Below are positions 47,367-58,649 of a stretch of DNA of 64,000 nucleotides, one piece after another; the stretch's first letter is position 1; the number at the start of each line of letters is the position of its first letter. This stretch comes from Amborella trichopoda (Eukaryota > Streptophyta > Magnoliopsida > Amborellales > Amborellaceae): contig NW_006494865.1 of NCBI RefSeq assembly GCF_000471905.2, forward strand, positions 1,278,856-1,342,855, given 5' to 3'. The notes under the pieces are model-generated. The model saw only the letters and a list, made by a program, of their open reading frames with translations, was not told the origin of the DNA and did not search any database. A program made the position numbers and the translations under genes.

Positions 47367-47585
47367 AAGTGTTGAGCGCACTCTCACCTGAGTGGCATTC
47401 TCTACCTTTAGTCATGGTCCCACACTCTATTGCCCTCTGGCAAGTACAGTAGAGTTCGGGGGGCGGGGTCATCTAAAAGCGTTGAGCGCACTCTCACCTG
47501 AGTGACATTAGCTACTTCTGATCACAGTCCCTCACTCAATTGCCCTCCGACGAGTACGGTAGGGGTCAGGCGTAGTGACACTCCC
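47367..47585. repeat. 109-bp direct tandem duplication
   Basis: Two adjacent copies share 'gttgagcgcactctcacctgagtg', 'gtcccacactc(t/a)attgccctc' and 'agtacggtag'. Starts are near 47367 and 47477. They differ by about 15%. Confidence 0.75.
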
Positions 47586-47599
47586 TTAGCATCACCTTC

Positions 47600-48889
47600 A
47601 TCATGACAATCTTCAACATATGAGGGCAAGTGGCATCCTTCAGATTGCCGTTAATCTCATACGCTCCCCGGGAAGTACATTGAGAGCCACCCGAAGATGT
47701 AATGGGCTGTGAAGCTTGTAATAAAACGCCCATAGAAATCCTAATCTATAAGGGGCTCATTCTTGGAGGGACCTTCCCACAAGCAACGGCTCCCAGCTCA
47801 TGGAAAATGCTACATAAACGGGCTGGGCAAAAATGTAGCCGGTCCCTTCATCCATCATGCAGGCCACATAAAAGTAGTCGGGTCGAATGAAGTAACCCTT
47901 TGAGCTCGGCAATTGCACAGAAAGATGGCCCTATAAGCTGCCAGATATACTTTGTCCTGCCCCTCCTATCTGGGAGGGGTAATTGTTTTCTTGAAAGCCT
48001 TGATGGCCTCCCCCGTCAGCGCATCGTTGCTCCACAAGACACTCATGCCAGGGTCTTCATTATCCTGATGATTACCGTGGAAATAAACCTTCCATGCTCC
48101 AAAGTGCACCGCTAGATTTGAGCTTGGACTTTGAGAGCAAGCGCTAGTAAATTTCAAATAGCTCACTGAGACTAGCTGGAGCCGGCTACCCCTGATGGGC
48201 TGGTTACAAAAAATTACTAGGTTGCTTGGTATGAACTCTTCATACATCTCCCACAATAGGGAAAGACCACCCACATGCCAACTGTTAGTTCTGGGGCACC
48301 ATGCCTCCAACAAAGCCTTGACAGTATTTGAGCAACATTAGTAATAGCCAGTTGAGCATTAGCACGTCGCGGCTAGCCTGTAATCCTCCAAGGTCTTGGT
48401 AAAAGAATCAAGGATGTCAAAGGTCCAACTGCTGTACCCGACCATGAATTGGTGCTCTCACTCAAAGCAAAGAGCGATAGCAGTCCATTGTAAGTCAGGC
48501 TTAGCGAACATCCTCTTTCCCAGGGTAGGCATATCCTCACTGAAAGTGAAACTCCTGTGCAAAGCATGAAAGAGAGGTACGTCATCCCTCTCGTTGAGAA
48601 GCTCCTCGTCCTCGCCTCCATAGGTGCAAAAGTTCAATACTTTCTCCTGTATAAGCAATGCTGGAGGGCCATCTTATCTCTCGAGTAGGTTCAGTGACTC
48701 TACGTGAGATTCCTCTCATCAGGGAGATACCCGTGAAGGAATCGGTCCCTAGTTCCCCCGCACGGGATAACTGGTTCACATCAAGGATGTTTGCTACAAA
48801 GAAACAAAAGAAAGCGGGGTGAGCAACTCGGGACATGTCGCCCAACCAACAACAAGAGAAAAGAAACCTTAGCAGGGGAAGGGAGCCAT
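47600..48889 (-). pseudogene. Plant mobile domain protein, divergent copy 4
   Basis: Minus-strand blocks in PMD order are NQLSRAGELGTDSFTG, FHALHRSFTF, MPTLGKRM, HQFMVGYSSWTF, VGGLSLLWEMYEEFIPSNLV, FAQPVLCSIFHELGAVACG and HYIFGWLSMYFPG. They match elements 1-3 residue for residue in places, but divergence is clearly greater. Frameshifts near 48660 and 48460 and several stops disable it. A start ATG at 48889 lies about 110 bp from a TATA box. A possible 74-bp intron (GT at 48867, AG at 48794) lies just after the start and is not seen in the other copies. It is not flanked by recognisable family LTRs, so it may be a host-type gene relic or part of a related plus-strand element. Confidence 0.75.
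48794..48867 (-). other. Candidate intron in PMD copy 4
   Basis: The donor AAG|GTTTCTTTT and pyrimidine-rich acceptor TTTCTTTGTAG|CAAAC bound 74 bp that interrupt the alignment between the start codon and the GELGTDSFTG block. The reading frame across the join is unclear, so this is tentative. Confidence 0.35.
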
Positions 48890-48994
48890 TATCGTCAACA
48901 GGCAACTCTGCTCGGAAAAGATGATGGAAGAAACGCTGGCGGAAGATGGAAAGAAAACTAGGGTTCACAATTCAAAGGCGAACCCCGCATTCCC

Positions 48995-49057
48995 CTTCTT
49001 ATACGAACCAAAGGAGGCAGATCGCACGTCCCATAAAATCGTCGAATTAACACGTGG
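48995..49057 (-). promoter_or_regulatory. Promoter of PMD copy 4: TATA box and G-box
   Basis: TATAAGAAG at 48995-49003 on the minus strand lies about 110 bp before the ATG. A CACGTG palindrome (G-box, bound by plant bZIP/bHLH factors) lies about 50 bp further upstream at 49052-49057. No such arrangement is seen in the internal PMD promoters at 17313 and 33304. Confidence 0.5.
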
Positions 49058-49059
49058 CC

Positions 49060-50560
49060 CAATTACAAGAGAACACAAATAGCACGAAGAGTATGGCAGT
49101 ACAAACAGCACTCGAAGCGACATGCCACACATGCAGAAGATCACGCCCTGCCCTAAGGAAGTGATCGTGCAACGCCAACCGCATGCGGCATTTACTTCCC
49201 CACAAGTGTGATGTAGCTCATAAAAAATGGCCCGCCTAACGCCGACAAAACGCCGTTTAGATACACATTTCTCTCAGCCTAAATAAATCTCGGACCCGCA
49301 CAAAAGCGTGGGTCTCACTCGCCCACCACAAAACTTCAAGTGAGTTTCATTCCTTGTCTCGCTCGCACACACGGGACTCTTCGTGGTCCCCAAAAAGAAA
49401 AAAAAAAATTTTCAGATCTTTGCGAAAAACAGAAATGATGCATCCTCCGAGGGTTGGAACGAAAACCCGTAAGGGCATTCCAATCCTAAAGTCAAAACAA
49501 GCGGTCGCTGCCCCACGAGCACAATGGGCATTATTGTACGTCATTTTTGACATACATTCGAAGCTCGTACAAATAATGGGAGAACCAGTGACTACATAGT
49601 CCTGCGGGTTCACCAGATACCCAAGGACTAATGTTTTGCCAAAAAATAAAGCTTGGGGCCATATGACTTGGGTGCAGTGCTATCGCACAAAAGAAGGGCC
49701 CTTCAATTGTTGCCCTATGCTAATGGCTAGAGTACTGTACCAGACCACTGCCATTACACTTATAACTTCAGAAAACCCTCGAGGATCAAATTTGGGCTCA
49801 ATTGGACCTCCCTGAAGGGGTCTACGCCTATGCAGCCTTGTAATTGACGGGTGTCACACTAGCATTGTGTGTCTTCACCATACCAGTCCTCGGAAATGGG
49901 GACTGCAACAACGTCTTTCGGTAGTAGCTTCGTCAGCCCATGGCTCTATCCTCTGAAGACGGAGAGAGCTCAAAAGTTGATATGTTGTAGATCACGCTAG
50001 CCTCATCATTTTGACCTGTGGCACACACTGTGGCATGATCGAGAACCACTCTGCTCTGAGTAAGAAGTTGCTCACAAAACCAGAGGAACAGCCAGGGTTC
50101 AAGGGGAAGAAGCTTCGGATTCTGTGAAGCATAGCTCGACATCCAAACCTTGGATCACTATGAAGGCGAGTTTAATGCAACCACTCGTGAAGAGCTACAC
50201 ACTGGTACAACTCTTGCATTCAACCCAAGGCTTGATAAATGCAAGTCCCCAAGTCACTAGAGAAGTAAATCCTGTCGATTGTCGAAATCCCTTTTTTCGG
50301 TAACCTCCCAAATTAGGAAAAAGTGCATATCAAGGCCAAATCAGCTCAAACTTGGTGTAAAACGACTGCAACAACCTCCTCTTTGATGTGCAAATAGAGC
50401 CAGGAGACAAAATAATGCAGCTTGAAGAAGCATTGGCAGACGAAGTTCACAAATCTTGCCAAACTTTCACCCCGACAGGAAAGGCCACTGCAACCTGCAT
50501 GTAGGGATGGTTACATCATTTGTGCAAAAGGTCACAGGGACATTTTGATCATTTGTGCCC
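49060..50560. other. 1.5 kb without a recognised gene
   Basis: Mixed-composition sequence. Short open frames on both strands (49354-49599, 49933-50142) have no recognisable motif and stops interrupt longer readings. It may be decayed internal sequence of the element whose LTR end is at 51378. Confidence 0.4.
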
Positions 50561-51378
50561 AATTTCAAGATTTACTTTTAATTTCTTAAACCATTATTAA
50601 ACTTGGATTTTGAGCGTTCACCCCTGTTTAGTGAATCCTCTACATAAGCAAGCTTAACCTACTTGTAAAAAGACCTTTGTTGGACCTTAAGAAGAGACCC
50701 CTCTTTGAGCTCTTAATACCCCAAAGGCTGGGAATAATCAAGGATAGATTACGCTTGTTTCATTAGTTTTTTTTTTTAGAGTTTCCAATCTCCGTGGTAG
50801 AGGAGAGAGGGAGAGAGAAACCTTTGAGAGAGAGAAGATACCCCTAAGTGCACTGTCCCATGGACACCCTGGTCGCGGGGGTCATCTTCCCTCTCTCAAG
50901 AGCTGAGTAACCCCTTTTCTCTCTCTCTCACTCTCTCACTCTAACGTTCACGTGCAAGCCCATCCACATGACAATTCGTGTCCACTTGCAAGCCCACTGA
51001 CATGAGTAAACCCATGGGCCTCAACCCTCACACGCCCTTTAGAGGTCAGCCAGTCCCTTCGAGAGGGCAACCAGGAGGAAGGAAATTCGGATCCCGTTCT
51101 AATAATTAGAGAGAGGATAGAGAGGTTGAGAGCTTAAAGAGGGGCCCCATCCAAACCGTGCTAACAAGTAGCGAGAGGGCTTCACAATTTCTATAAGAGG
51201 GCTATCCGCCTAGGTGTGTCCCCGAACCCCCCAAGAGGCAAAAAGAGCGTCGACGCTGTAGTCGCAAAATCTCTCGCTGTCGGCACCTATCTGTAAGGAG
51301 GAGGGCCCATGCACAATGCACGTGCAAGACCTCCAAGGTTGTTCAAGAAAGGGAAACCAGGGCCCCACTAACATCAAT
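50560..51378 (+). mobile_element. Candidate LTR end of a plus-strand element
   Basis: Assigned because a PBS-like site follows directly (51379). Contains ct/ga-rich runs (50800-50945), repeated 'cacatgacaattcgtgtcc'/'gcaagccca' blocks, and ends '...ctaacatcaat'. The left boundary is not determined. The internal region would have lain to the right but is displaced by element 3. Confidence 0.45.
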
Positions 51379-51400
51379 TGGTTGCTCCACTAGGGACTCG
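51379..51400 (+). other. PBS-like site, plus strand
   Basis: TGGTTGCTCCACTAGGGACT resembles the family PBS (TGGCGACTCCACTGGGGACT), differing at four of 20 positions and in the opposite orientation. Element 3 starts 2 bp later. Confidence 0.55.
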
Positions 51401-52254
51401 TTGGTTAGGTCCCTTGATCTCGCCCACCAAATCCTTTTGGGGATCAGGAGGCACGTGTCTCGGATTTCAGGGGAAGACCCAGAACATTTTGTGAGATCGC
51501 CCTCGCGAGAACCTCGTTCGAAAATAGGGGCATGTGTTACTAACCGGTGAGAGAGGAATTTAAAGGTGGGTTCGAGAGTTACTCGGGCTTACTCGGATGG
51601 GCACCCTCTTAGATCATGAAGAAAACCCCCCAGTAATAAAACTGGTTCGTAATCGCGTCCCTTGGCTTGTATTCTTCTTGTTTTCTACTTTTATACAATC
51701 ACACACATATATGGTAAAGGTTACAAGACAGGTGGGTCAGACCTCACCCTTTTCCTCTTTGATGAATGTATACAAGCATGCACATTCAAAAAGAAGAAAG
51801 AAAGATGGGGGGAAAAGAATTTGACTAAGCGAGAGGATCAGAGCGATGACTAAGCTAGCAGATAATTGGCTTGACATGGTAGAAAAATGGGCTCGATAAC
51901 TAAGATCGGCTCACAAGATCACTACTAGACGTCATTACAAATACCGACTAGCTAAGCACGATGGTCGATCGGTCGTGGCAATAAAGCGGGCCAAGTCATC
52001 TTGGCACAACAACATTATGGCTAGAGGACAGGACTACCATGAGAGGCTACCCTCAGTCCCTCTTAGTTTAATGAAGGGGTGAAAAATTTAAGGTTGTAAG
52101 GAAAGAATACGAAGAGAAGAAAGGAAAGAAAGAAGAAGTGGGAAGAAAGGAAGAGAAGAGGGTGAAAGATGAGAGGATGAAGGAGAGAGAGGGAAGGAAG
52201 GCACCGTCAGAGCTAATCATTATTGATTGGGTTAGAAGGAAGAAAGAGAAAATA

Positions 52255-52670
52255 CAGTCGATGCTAGGCTTCACCGACTGTGTAGTATAAAAGAGAAGAG
52301 AGAGAAAACTAGTCGGTGCTAGGTTCATCGACTGACAAGAGAGGAGAGAGAATACCAGTGGGTGTTAAGTCTCATCGATTGATAAAAGAAGAGAGAAGAC
52401 TTGTCGGCTCTAGGTCTCATCGATTGATAAGGGAAGAGATAGAATACCAGTCAGTGCTAGGTCTCATCGACTGACAAAGGAAGAGAAAGAACAACAGTCG
52501 GTGCTAGGTCTCGTCAACTGACAAAGGAAGAGAGAGAAGACTAGTCGGTGTTAGGCCTCACCGATTGCTAGAGGGAGAGAAAGAATACCAATTGGCATTA
52601 GGTCTCATCGACTGACAGAGGAAGACAGAGAAGACTAGTAGATGCTAGGTCTCGTCGATTGATAGAGGAA
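52255..52670. repeat. 45-bp LTR array 'agtcggtgctaggtctcatcgactga'
   Basis: About nine units join agtcggtgctagg, tctcatcgactgac and a purine-rich linker (aaggaagagagaaga). The halves gtcggtg...catcgact are inverted, so each unit can fold as a short stem. It occupies the position of the 'ggctagcaccgtctg' array of element 2. Confidence 0.8.
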
Positions 52671-52679
52671 AAGAGAGAT

Positions 52680-53320
52680 GAGTGGAGAGGAGAGAGAAAG
52701 AGATAGAGATGAGAAGAGAGGAGGGAAGAAGAGAAAGAGATAGAGATGAGAAGATAGGAGAGAAAGATGAGACGGAGATGAGAAGAGATTAGAGAGAAAA
52801 AAGAGAGAAAGAGAGAAGGAGAGAGAAAGAGATAGAGATGAGAAGAGAGGAACGAGAGAGAAAGAGAGAAGGAGAGAGAAAGAGATAGAGATGAGAAGAG
52901 AGGAACGAGAGAGAAAGAGAGAAGGAGAGAGAAAGAGATAGAGATGAGAAGAGAGGAACGAGAGAGAAAGAGATAGAGATGAGAAGAGAGGAACGAGAGA
53001 GAAAGAGATAAAGATGAGAAGAGAGGAGAGAGAAAGAAGAGAGAGAGAGAGGAGATAGAGATGAGAAGGGAGGAGGAGAGAAAGAGATAGAGATGAGAAG
53101 AGAGGAGAGAGAAAGAAGAGAGAGAGAAGGAGATAGAGATGAAAAGGGAGGAGGAGAGAAAGAGATAGAGATGAGAAGAGAGGAGAGAAAGAGAGAAGGA
53201 GATAGAAATGAGAAGGGAGGAGGAGAGATAAAGAGATAGAGATGAGAAGAGAGGAGAGAGAAAGAAGTGAGAGAAAGAGGAGAGGAGAGAGAAAGAGGGA
53301 GGAGAGAGAAAGTTACCTGC
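52680..53320. repeat. 640-bp GA-rich tract with 60-bp higher-order units
   Basis: Purine strand almost uninterrupted. Units such as 'agagatagagatgagaagagaggaacgagagag' repeat, with a 62-63-bp period clearest between 52800 and 53000. Gives an artefactual Ser/Leu-rich 181-codon frame on the minus strand. Confidence 0.9.
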
Positions 53321-53559
53321 TCGAAGGGTACCATCCCTTATCTTATCTCTCCTTTCTGACTCTCCAAGATGTACTCACAAACTTTAGCATGAATGGAAAT
53401 TTTATTGAACTAATCCAAAAATGAACTGAATGAACTGAAGACCCTTATAATTTAGCTTTGCATGTTTATATAGAATTGGGCTAAAACATGGGTGGATACC
53501 CAAAAACTAACTAAATTGAAGACAATTAAAATTTAATTGAATTGTGTGAGGCAGCGTTG

Positions 53560-53900
53560 ACGGACGTGGAGACGATTGTTAGTCAGTGCAACTAAGTTCG
53601 AGGTGTCACGACTAAGATTCGTGGCACGTGCGAGAGATTCAATCACAGCCAGTGCTGGCCTTAGACAAGCTCAACCGACGCTGGGTATCGACAATCTCAA
53701 CCAGTGCTGAGTACTAAAAGACTCAACTGACGCTAGTCGTTTGGCGAGCAAACGGTGCTGGGTGTTGGTAATTCGTAACTGACACTAAGTGTTTGAAATA
53801 CTCAACTAACCATAAGGGTTTGAAAGACTCAACCAGTGTTGGGCATTCGAAAGACTCAACCGACGCTAAGTGTTGGCAAACTCAACTGGTGCTAGTCCAG
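53560..53900. repeat. 'ctcaaccgacgctaag' repeats before PMD copy 3
   Basis: About ten units of 25-32 bp of the type gaaagactcaaccgacgctaagtgtt. They are related to the 'cacagtcggcgctaggc' units of element 2 at the same distance from the PMD start. Confidence 0.75.
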
Positions 53901-53942
53901 TTTCTTAGAAACATTTGGGAGTAAACCATAAAGGCTTTTATA

Positions 53943-56900
53943 ATGGCTTGTTCTTCTTACCAAATTCACAATGTGAAGATGCTTACAAGGGAGGGGGAGA
54001 TTGGCGCCTGTGATTTTACAAGTGAAGTATTATCAAGGGGTGAGCCCATTTGGCTGACCCAACCAGTGGGTGAACCAGAGTGGCCCCTAAGTGTCACTGT
54101 TATTACTGACCCCGTTTGTTTCAAAGTGCGTGAGGGTAATGATGGCAATGTCAATAATGAAGAGGGGATGTCACTTCTTCATTGTATGCATCGGAACATA
54201 GCTTCCAAGGAAAATTTGCCTACCTTAGGGAAGCGGATGGTACAGGCAAAGGGATTACTAAGGTGGTCAGCAAAAGGCCTCCAGATTCAAGGGGAGCACC
54301 AATACCTGAAGGGACACACTTCCTGGATTGCTAAGATATTGGCATCATATAGAAGAACTCTTGAACGTGCTTCGCTATTGGCAGCGGTCCAGTGTCTGGG
54401 CGACGACTATGACCGTTGCTACAATACAATAAAGGTATTGCTGGAGACATGAAGCCATGTTAGCAATACTTGGCTTCTTGAGCATGGGAAAGTAGGAATC
54501 TATTTATTAGATGTTCATTTTATTGGAGGCCTCCCGATGATTGGGGCTATGTATGACGAGTTTGTGCCCCCAAACTTAGTCATCTTCGGTGGTGTTAACT
54601 TGGGGGATAAAGAGCCACCTACCAGCCTTCAAATGATCTTTGAGGTTTCTCAGTCAATTGTCGGCCATTCTAGCAATAACGGGGTTGCTTTTATGGAGTG
54701 GGTAAACTTATTTTGTGGGGATTATCTTGAAGGTGGCCAAGATACTCTGAAAGGGAAAGGGAAGGCCATTGCAAAGGAGACGCCTCCCATATGTCAACTT
54801 TAGACTGACAATGAACGTGTCTTCTTCATTGCGTACTTGGCCTTATTTCTGTGTAAATCTGTGCTTCTTGGCTAGGGGGACGACATTCATTCATGCGTAC
54901 TGTATGTGGCCTGTGACATGGCTCGAGGGCGTGAGTATGCTCTTGCTCAACCGGTCTTGTGCAACATATACCATGGCTTAGGGGCCATCTCTTGTGGAAA
55001 GGACTACAAAGGAAAATAAGGAGGAAGTGGCATTGTTGGAGGAGAGGCTTTTCCTGGGGATTTTAAAACTCCATTCCCTGTGCATTACTTGTACGAGTGG
55101 CTAGGGAACTATTTCCCTGACACCTACATCAAGAATTGGTGCTCGGGGGACAAATTGTGGCCCTTCTTGATGAGGATTGCCAACAAGAGGGGCATCTCCC
55201 GTACCCCAGGGGAGGCTCGGGGTCTCTATAGGAATGATTCCCTGAACATGAGGCGGGTCCCTTTTTCGGTCGGGAGCTTCACCCACTGTGCTTTCATTGA
55301 TGAGTTGGGAAAGGAGCTAGACGATGCTCCAACAAATATTAAGGAACTCATGTTCATCCTGAGCATTAGAGGGGAAGTCTTACCCTATCGTACTCCGCAC
55401 AATTCTAGGTTAGAGGGGTATTTCCCTCACCGCTTTGCCCGTCAGCACAGGCTTGATCAAGGCTGCCACTTCTCAGTATTCTTCAAAAAGCACCGGAGTA
55501 AGGTGATCAAGGGGAAGACATAAGATTTGAGAACTTTCCGTTAGTGCTGGTTGCCAGAGCATATACGGATCGCTTGGTCCATGTTTCTAGAGATGACAGA
55601 AACCAACAAATACGCCATATCTCACTTTGGCAGAAGGGTTCAAACGACGACAGCCTATGTGAACTGATGGAGAATCACCAGTAGGGGATATTGGGATAAA
55701 GACCACCCTTGGAAAGGGGTGAATGGTAACTGGCAGCAGAAAATTAGGTCAAGGAGACTGGCTGATGCTCCAGCTCCCAATGCGATATTTGCCTTAGATT
55801 ATCCCTCGAACTGGTGGGCTTTGGGGCTTCTGCGTGAGATAGCAGTTGATGAGGCCTCGCCAGAATTCCTCGCAATGAAGACGAAGACTGGGAGTGTTTT
55901 CAACAATCTTAGTTCCAACTTTGAATGGGATGAGGGGCGACCAGTTCCTGGTTATGAGAAGCGTCCCCCACAGGATTTGAATGCCCTCGTTTGTAGTGGT
56001 CCCCACAATAAATTAGCTAGAGGGTTTTCTCAAGGAGGTGGATCTAAAGCAACAGTTCCTACTTCAGCAGGGGAAAAGAAAAGAAAGCTCTCAACTGCTA
56101 CCGATACTCATGCCCCACCTTCAGTTAGTGGGCATATTGGGAGGCGCAAGAGTGTCAAGCTTTCTATGGCGTCAGAATCAGAAGGTAGCTCTTCCTCTTC
56201 TGATCTTTGAAGAACTACTCCTGTATCACCTTCTATGCTCTCTGGACGACCTTCAACTTCTCTTGAATTGCTTTCTTTTTCTTCAGAAATCAAGGCAGTT
56301 GATTCTGGCCATTTTGAGTCTATTGTCATTGCTTTTGATTGAGAGATGACTCCGGATCTTGGGGAGGCGTCCTTGAGTCTTGAAATAGTTCTGGAGTCAG
56401 AGGGGGCTCAAATGGAGACTGACGAGGATGAAGGCCTTGTAGCCACTGCTCCAAATAGGGGCTCTGATGTTGATGTGGCCTCCATGCCTCAGGAGTTTAG
56501 TGGCCCGATCGAGGCGAAGGCTCTGACTCAAGGAGAAGAGCTTGAAGTTGATGAAGTGCCTGAGCACCAGGAGGTTGTTGCCCCGATGAACATAGGTTGT
56601 GAAGATGAGGAAGTTGAACTCTTCGTAGCCGAGATTCTGGCTGTTGAAGGTGGAAGCCAAATTAAAGAAACTATGGCTAGAGATGAATTGGCTAGCAAAG
56701 GTCAAAGAGAAGAGGCGGTCCTTGAACTTGGTAATGCTGAGGCGATAGTTCAGGTGATTGATGGGCAAGCAGAGGTCTCCATAGAAGAGGGTGAAGCCAG
56801 CGAGACTGGTATTGAAGAACTCAGGCAGGTTTAGGCTGGAGCTGCCTATGAGTCGGTGGGGCAAGAAGCTCTAAGTTTTGCCGTTGTTTCAGAGGAGCCA

Positions 56901-57572
56901 GTGGCTTAGATGGCTATTACTCCAACAAGCTCGGTCCTTGAGGTTGAGGTTTCTTCAGCAGTAATGGTCTCAGCAGCACCATCCAAGCTTGTTTTTAGTG
57001 GTGTTTCTAGCATGATTGTAAGCATGCTTAGAGCAGTCATTCAGGGCTTGAGGGAGCTGCCCCTTGATGAGCTGGGCAAAGCCTCTGCAAAGCTCGCCAC
57101 GACTATTGTGGTTGGGAGTGCCCCAGAAGTGCTTTCTCATTTTATTGCAGCTCTAAATGAGTTGGAGAGCTGGCAGCTGCATCATGAAGAAGAACCTGGC
57201 AGGCTAACCTCTTTGGAAGAGTAGATCTTGTGTCGTCGCTAGAAAATAAATTCCTGCATCGAGAAGAAGGCCACGATAATTAGCCGTCAGCAGGAGCTCA
57301 AGAGGGAGTTACAAAGAAGCTTCAAGAGAATGATTGAAATCTGAGAGGCAATGCGAATACTAAATCAGGAATTCACGGGCCTCGAGACGGAGATGGCTCA
57401 GAGGAAAGCCATGGAGGCCTCATTGGTCGAAGATTTTTCCTAACTCAATGGAACAATTGAGTTGGAAACTAAGGCGATGGCGAAGGAGACTCAAACGGTG
57501 GATGAACTGAAGGAGCATATCCAAAGCACCGAGACTTCTCCTACCGTGCGCAATGCAGAGATCAATAAATGA
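53943..57572 (+). pseudogene. Plant mobile domain (aminotransferase-like) protein, best-preserved copy 3
   Basis: One frame can be followed from ATG 53943 to 57572, broken by in-frame stops rather than many frameshifts. Blocks: N-terminal LHCMHRNIASKENLPTLGKR (54180) and HQYLKGHTSWIAKIL; PMD core with IGGLPMIGAMYDEFVPPNLV (54530), FMEWVNLFCGDYLEG, CDMARGREYALAQPVLCNIY, HYLYEWLGNYFPDTYIKNW and LPYRTPHNSRLEGYFPHRF. Then a C-terminal domain (CWLPEHIRIAW, PSNWWALGLLREIA), a Ser-rich tail with a KKRK basic cluster (possible nuclear signal, 56090), an acidic region (56346-56834) and a coiled-coil-like end (57240-57572). The product would be near 1,200 residues. Its TATA box was lost in the 53543 deletion. 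Confidence 0.9.
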
Positions 57573-57633
57573 TTGATCGTTTCTGAACATGTCATTTCCG
57601 CTTGCCAGTACATTGTAAAGATTTTAACTGATG

Positions 57634-57639
57634 AATAAA
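57634..57639 (+). terminator. Polyadenylation signal of PMD copy 3
   Basis: AATAAA lies 61 bp after the PMD stop, in the same context as 37987. It lies between the convergent PMD and gag-protease stop codons. Confidence 0.6.
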
Positions 57640-58649
57640 GTGTTTCTTTCTTTTGACTTTGCTGCATGATTTCATTCTCTTGTTACTTTTACTGCACCTC
57701 ATGTGATTTCTCTTCTGATTGCCTCTCGACACTTTTATTGTCCCAAGAGGCTAATACCCTAGGCCTTGTCTAGCCCCATGGTGGGCTGTCTTGACTTGGA
57801 TGGCTTTGAAATGTGGAGTTGTTTCTTTTTCTCCTCTTAATTTCTGGTTGGCAAAGGGCTCATAGTTCATTTTCCTCATGATTTGGTGAGCTTGGTCACT
57901 ATAGATAGTCCAATCAGGAGGGGCCTCAGTATTCATTAGTGGCACATTTACTTCAAGCTCATTACAGCTTTTAGTCTCTGGCACGAACTCTTTGAGATGC
58001 TTTGAAGCGACACGCATGACCTCCAAATGACTTAGGAGACTGCGTACTTTGGTTCTAAATTTTGCTAGGGGATCCTACCCTTGAGGGGAAGAAAGTTTCT
58101 CTTCATCAAATTGCTCTCCTGAGTGGTTTGGGAAAAGTAGAACTTTTCGTTGGTTGCCAGTCTGAGGAGCATCCTCTATACTTATAGCAAACAAACTTTG
58201 AAAAATATTTTGTGTCGGTTGCTGCGTCGCTTTGGCTCTCAAGAGCGTAATGGGGATGTGCAAGACTTTCTGCTGGTTTGGCATATAAGTGATCCTTGGA
58301 GCTGGGAATTCTATCCCCATGGCTTGGTGAATCTCAAGAATGACCTCTAGTTCATCTTCCAGCCAAGGTGGCTCAGAACTGGGGGCAGAGGACGAAGACT
58401 CCTTTTTGAACGAAGAAGGAGATTCTTGAGGGATGATGGTTGGGATGTTAGAATGAAGAGTAGTTAAGGGTGAAATTTTGCCTTGCCTTTCTTCCTCCTT
58501 CAACATGTTCATTATCGTCCTCCCAACATCCTCAACATCTTCATGAGACAAGGACACAGTCTTTCTTACAGACTTGTGATCTTCATCATTCGACTTTGAA
58601 GGCGATGCCAGATCTGTGAAGTAATGTTTAGCATCGGCATAGTGAGTTT

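Larger units (their letters stand above)
51402..53543 (-). mobile_element. Truncated 3' LTR of element 3
   Basis: It starts TGGTTAGGTCCC. Contains the terminal block, the 'gtcggtgctaggtctcatcgactga' array, a long GA tract and a TATA-like box (53465-53473), then 'aaacatgggtgga'. It stops at '...tttaattgaatt', where other LTRs continue for 1.2 kb. Confidence 0.85.

Noticed and set aside
48900..50560. Host gene upstream of PMD copy 4
   Set aside because: Only short frames without recognisable motifs; no splice-consistent coding series found by eye.
52789..53334. 181-codon Ser/Leu/Phe-rich minus-strand frame, superficially like a membrane protein
   Set aside because: It translates a polypyrimidine simple repeat in an LTR; no start context or conservation in other LTRs.
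53943..57572. PMD copy 3 as a functional gene using stop-codon readthrough
   Set aside because: Stops fall at different codons from those in copies 1 and 2, as expected of random decay, and its promoter is deleted.
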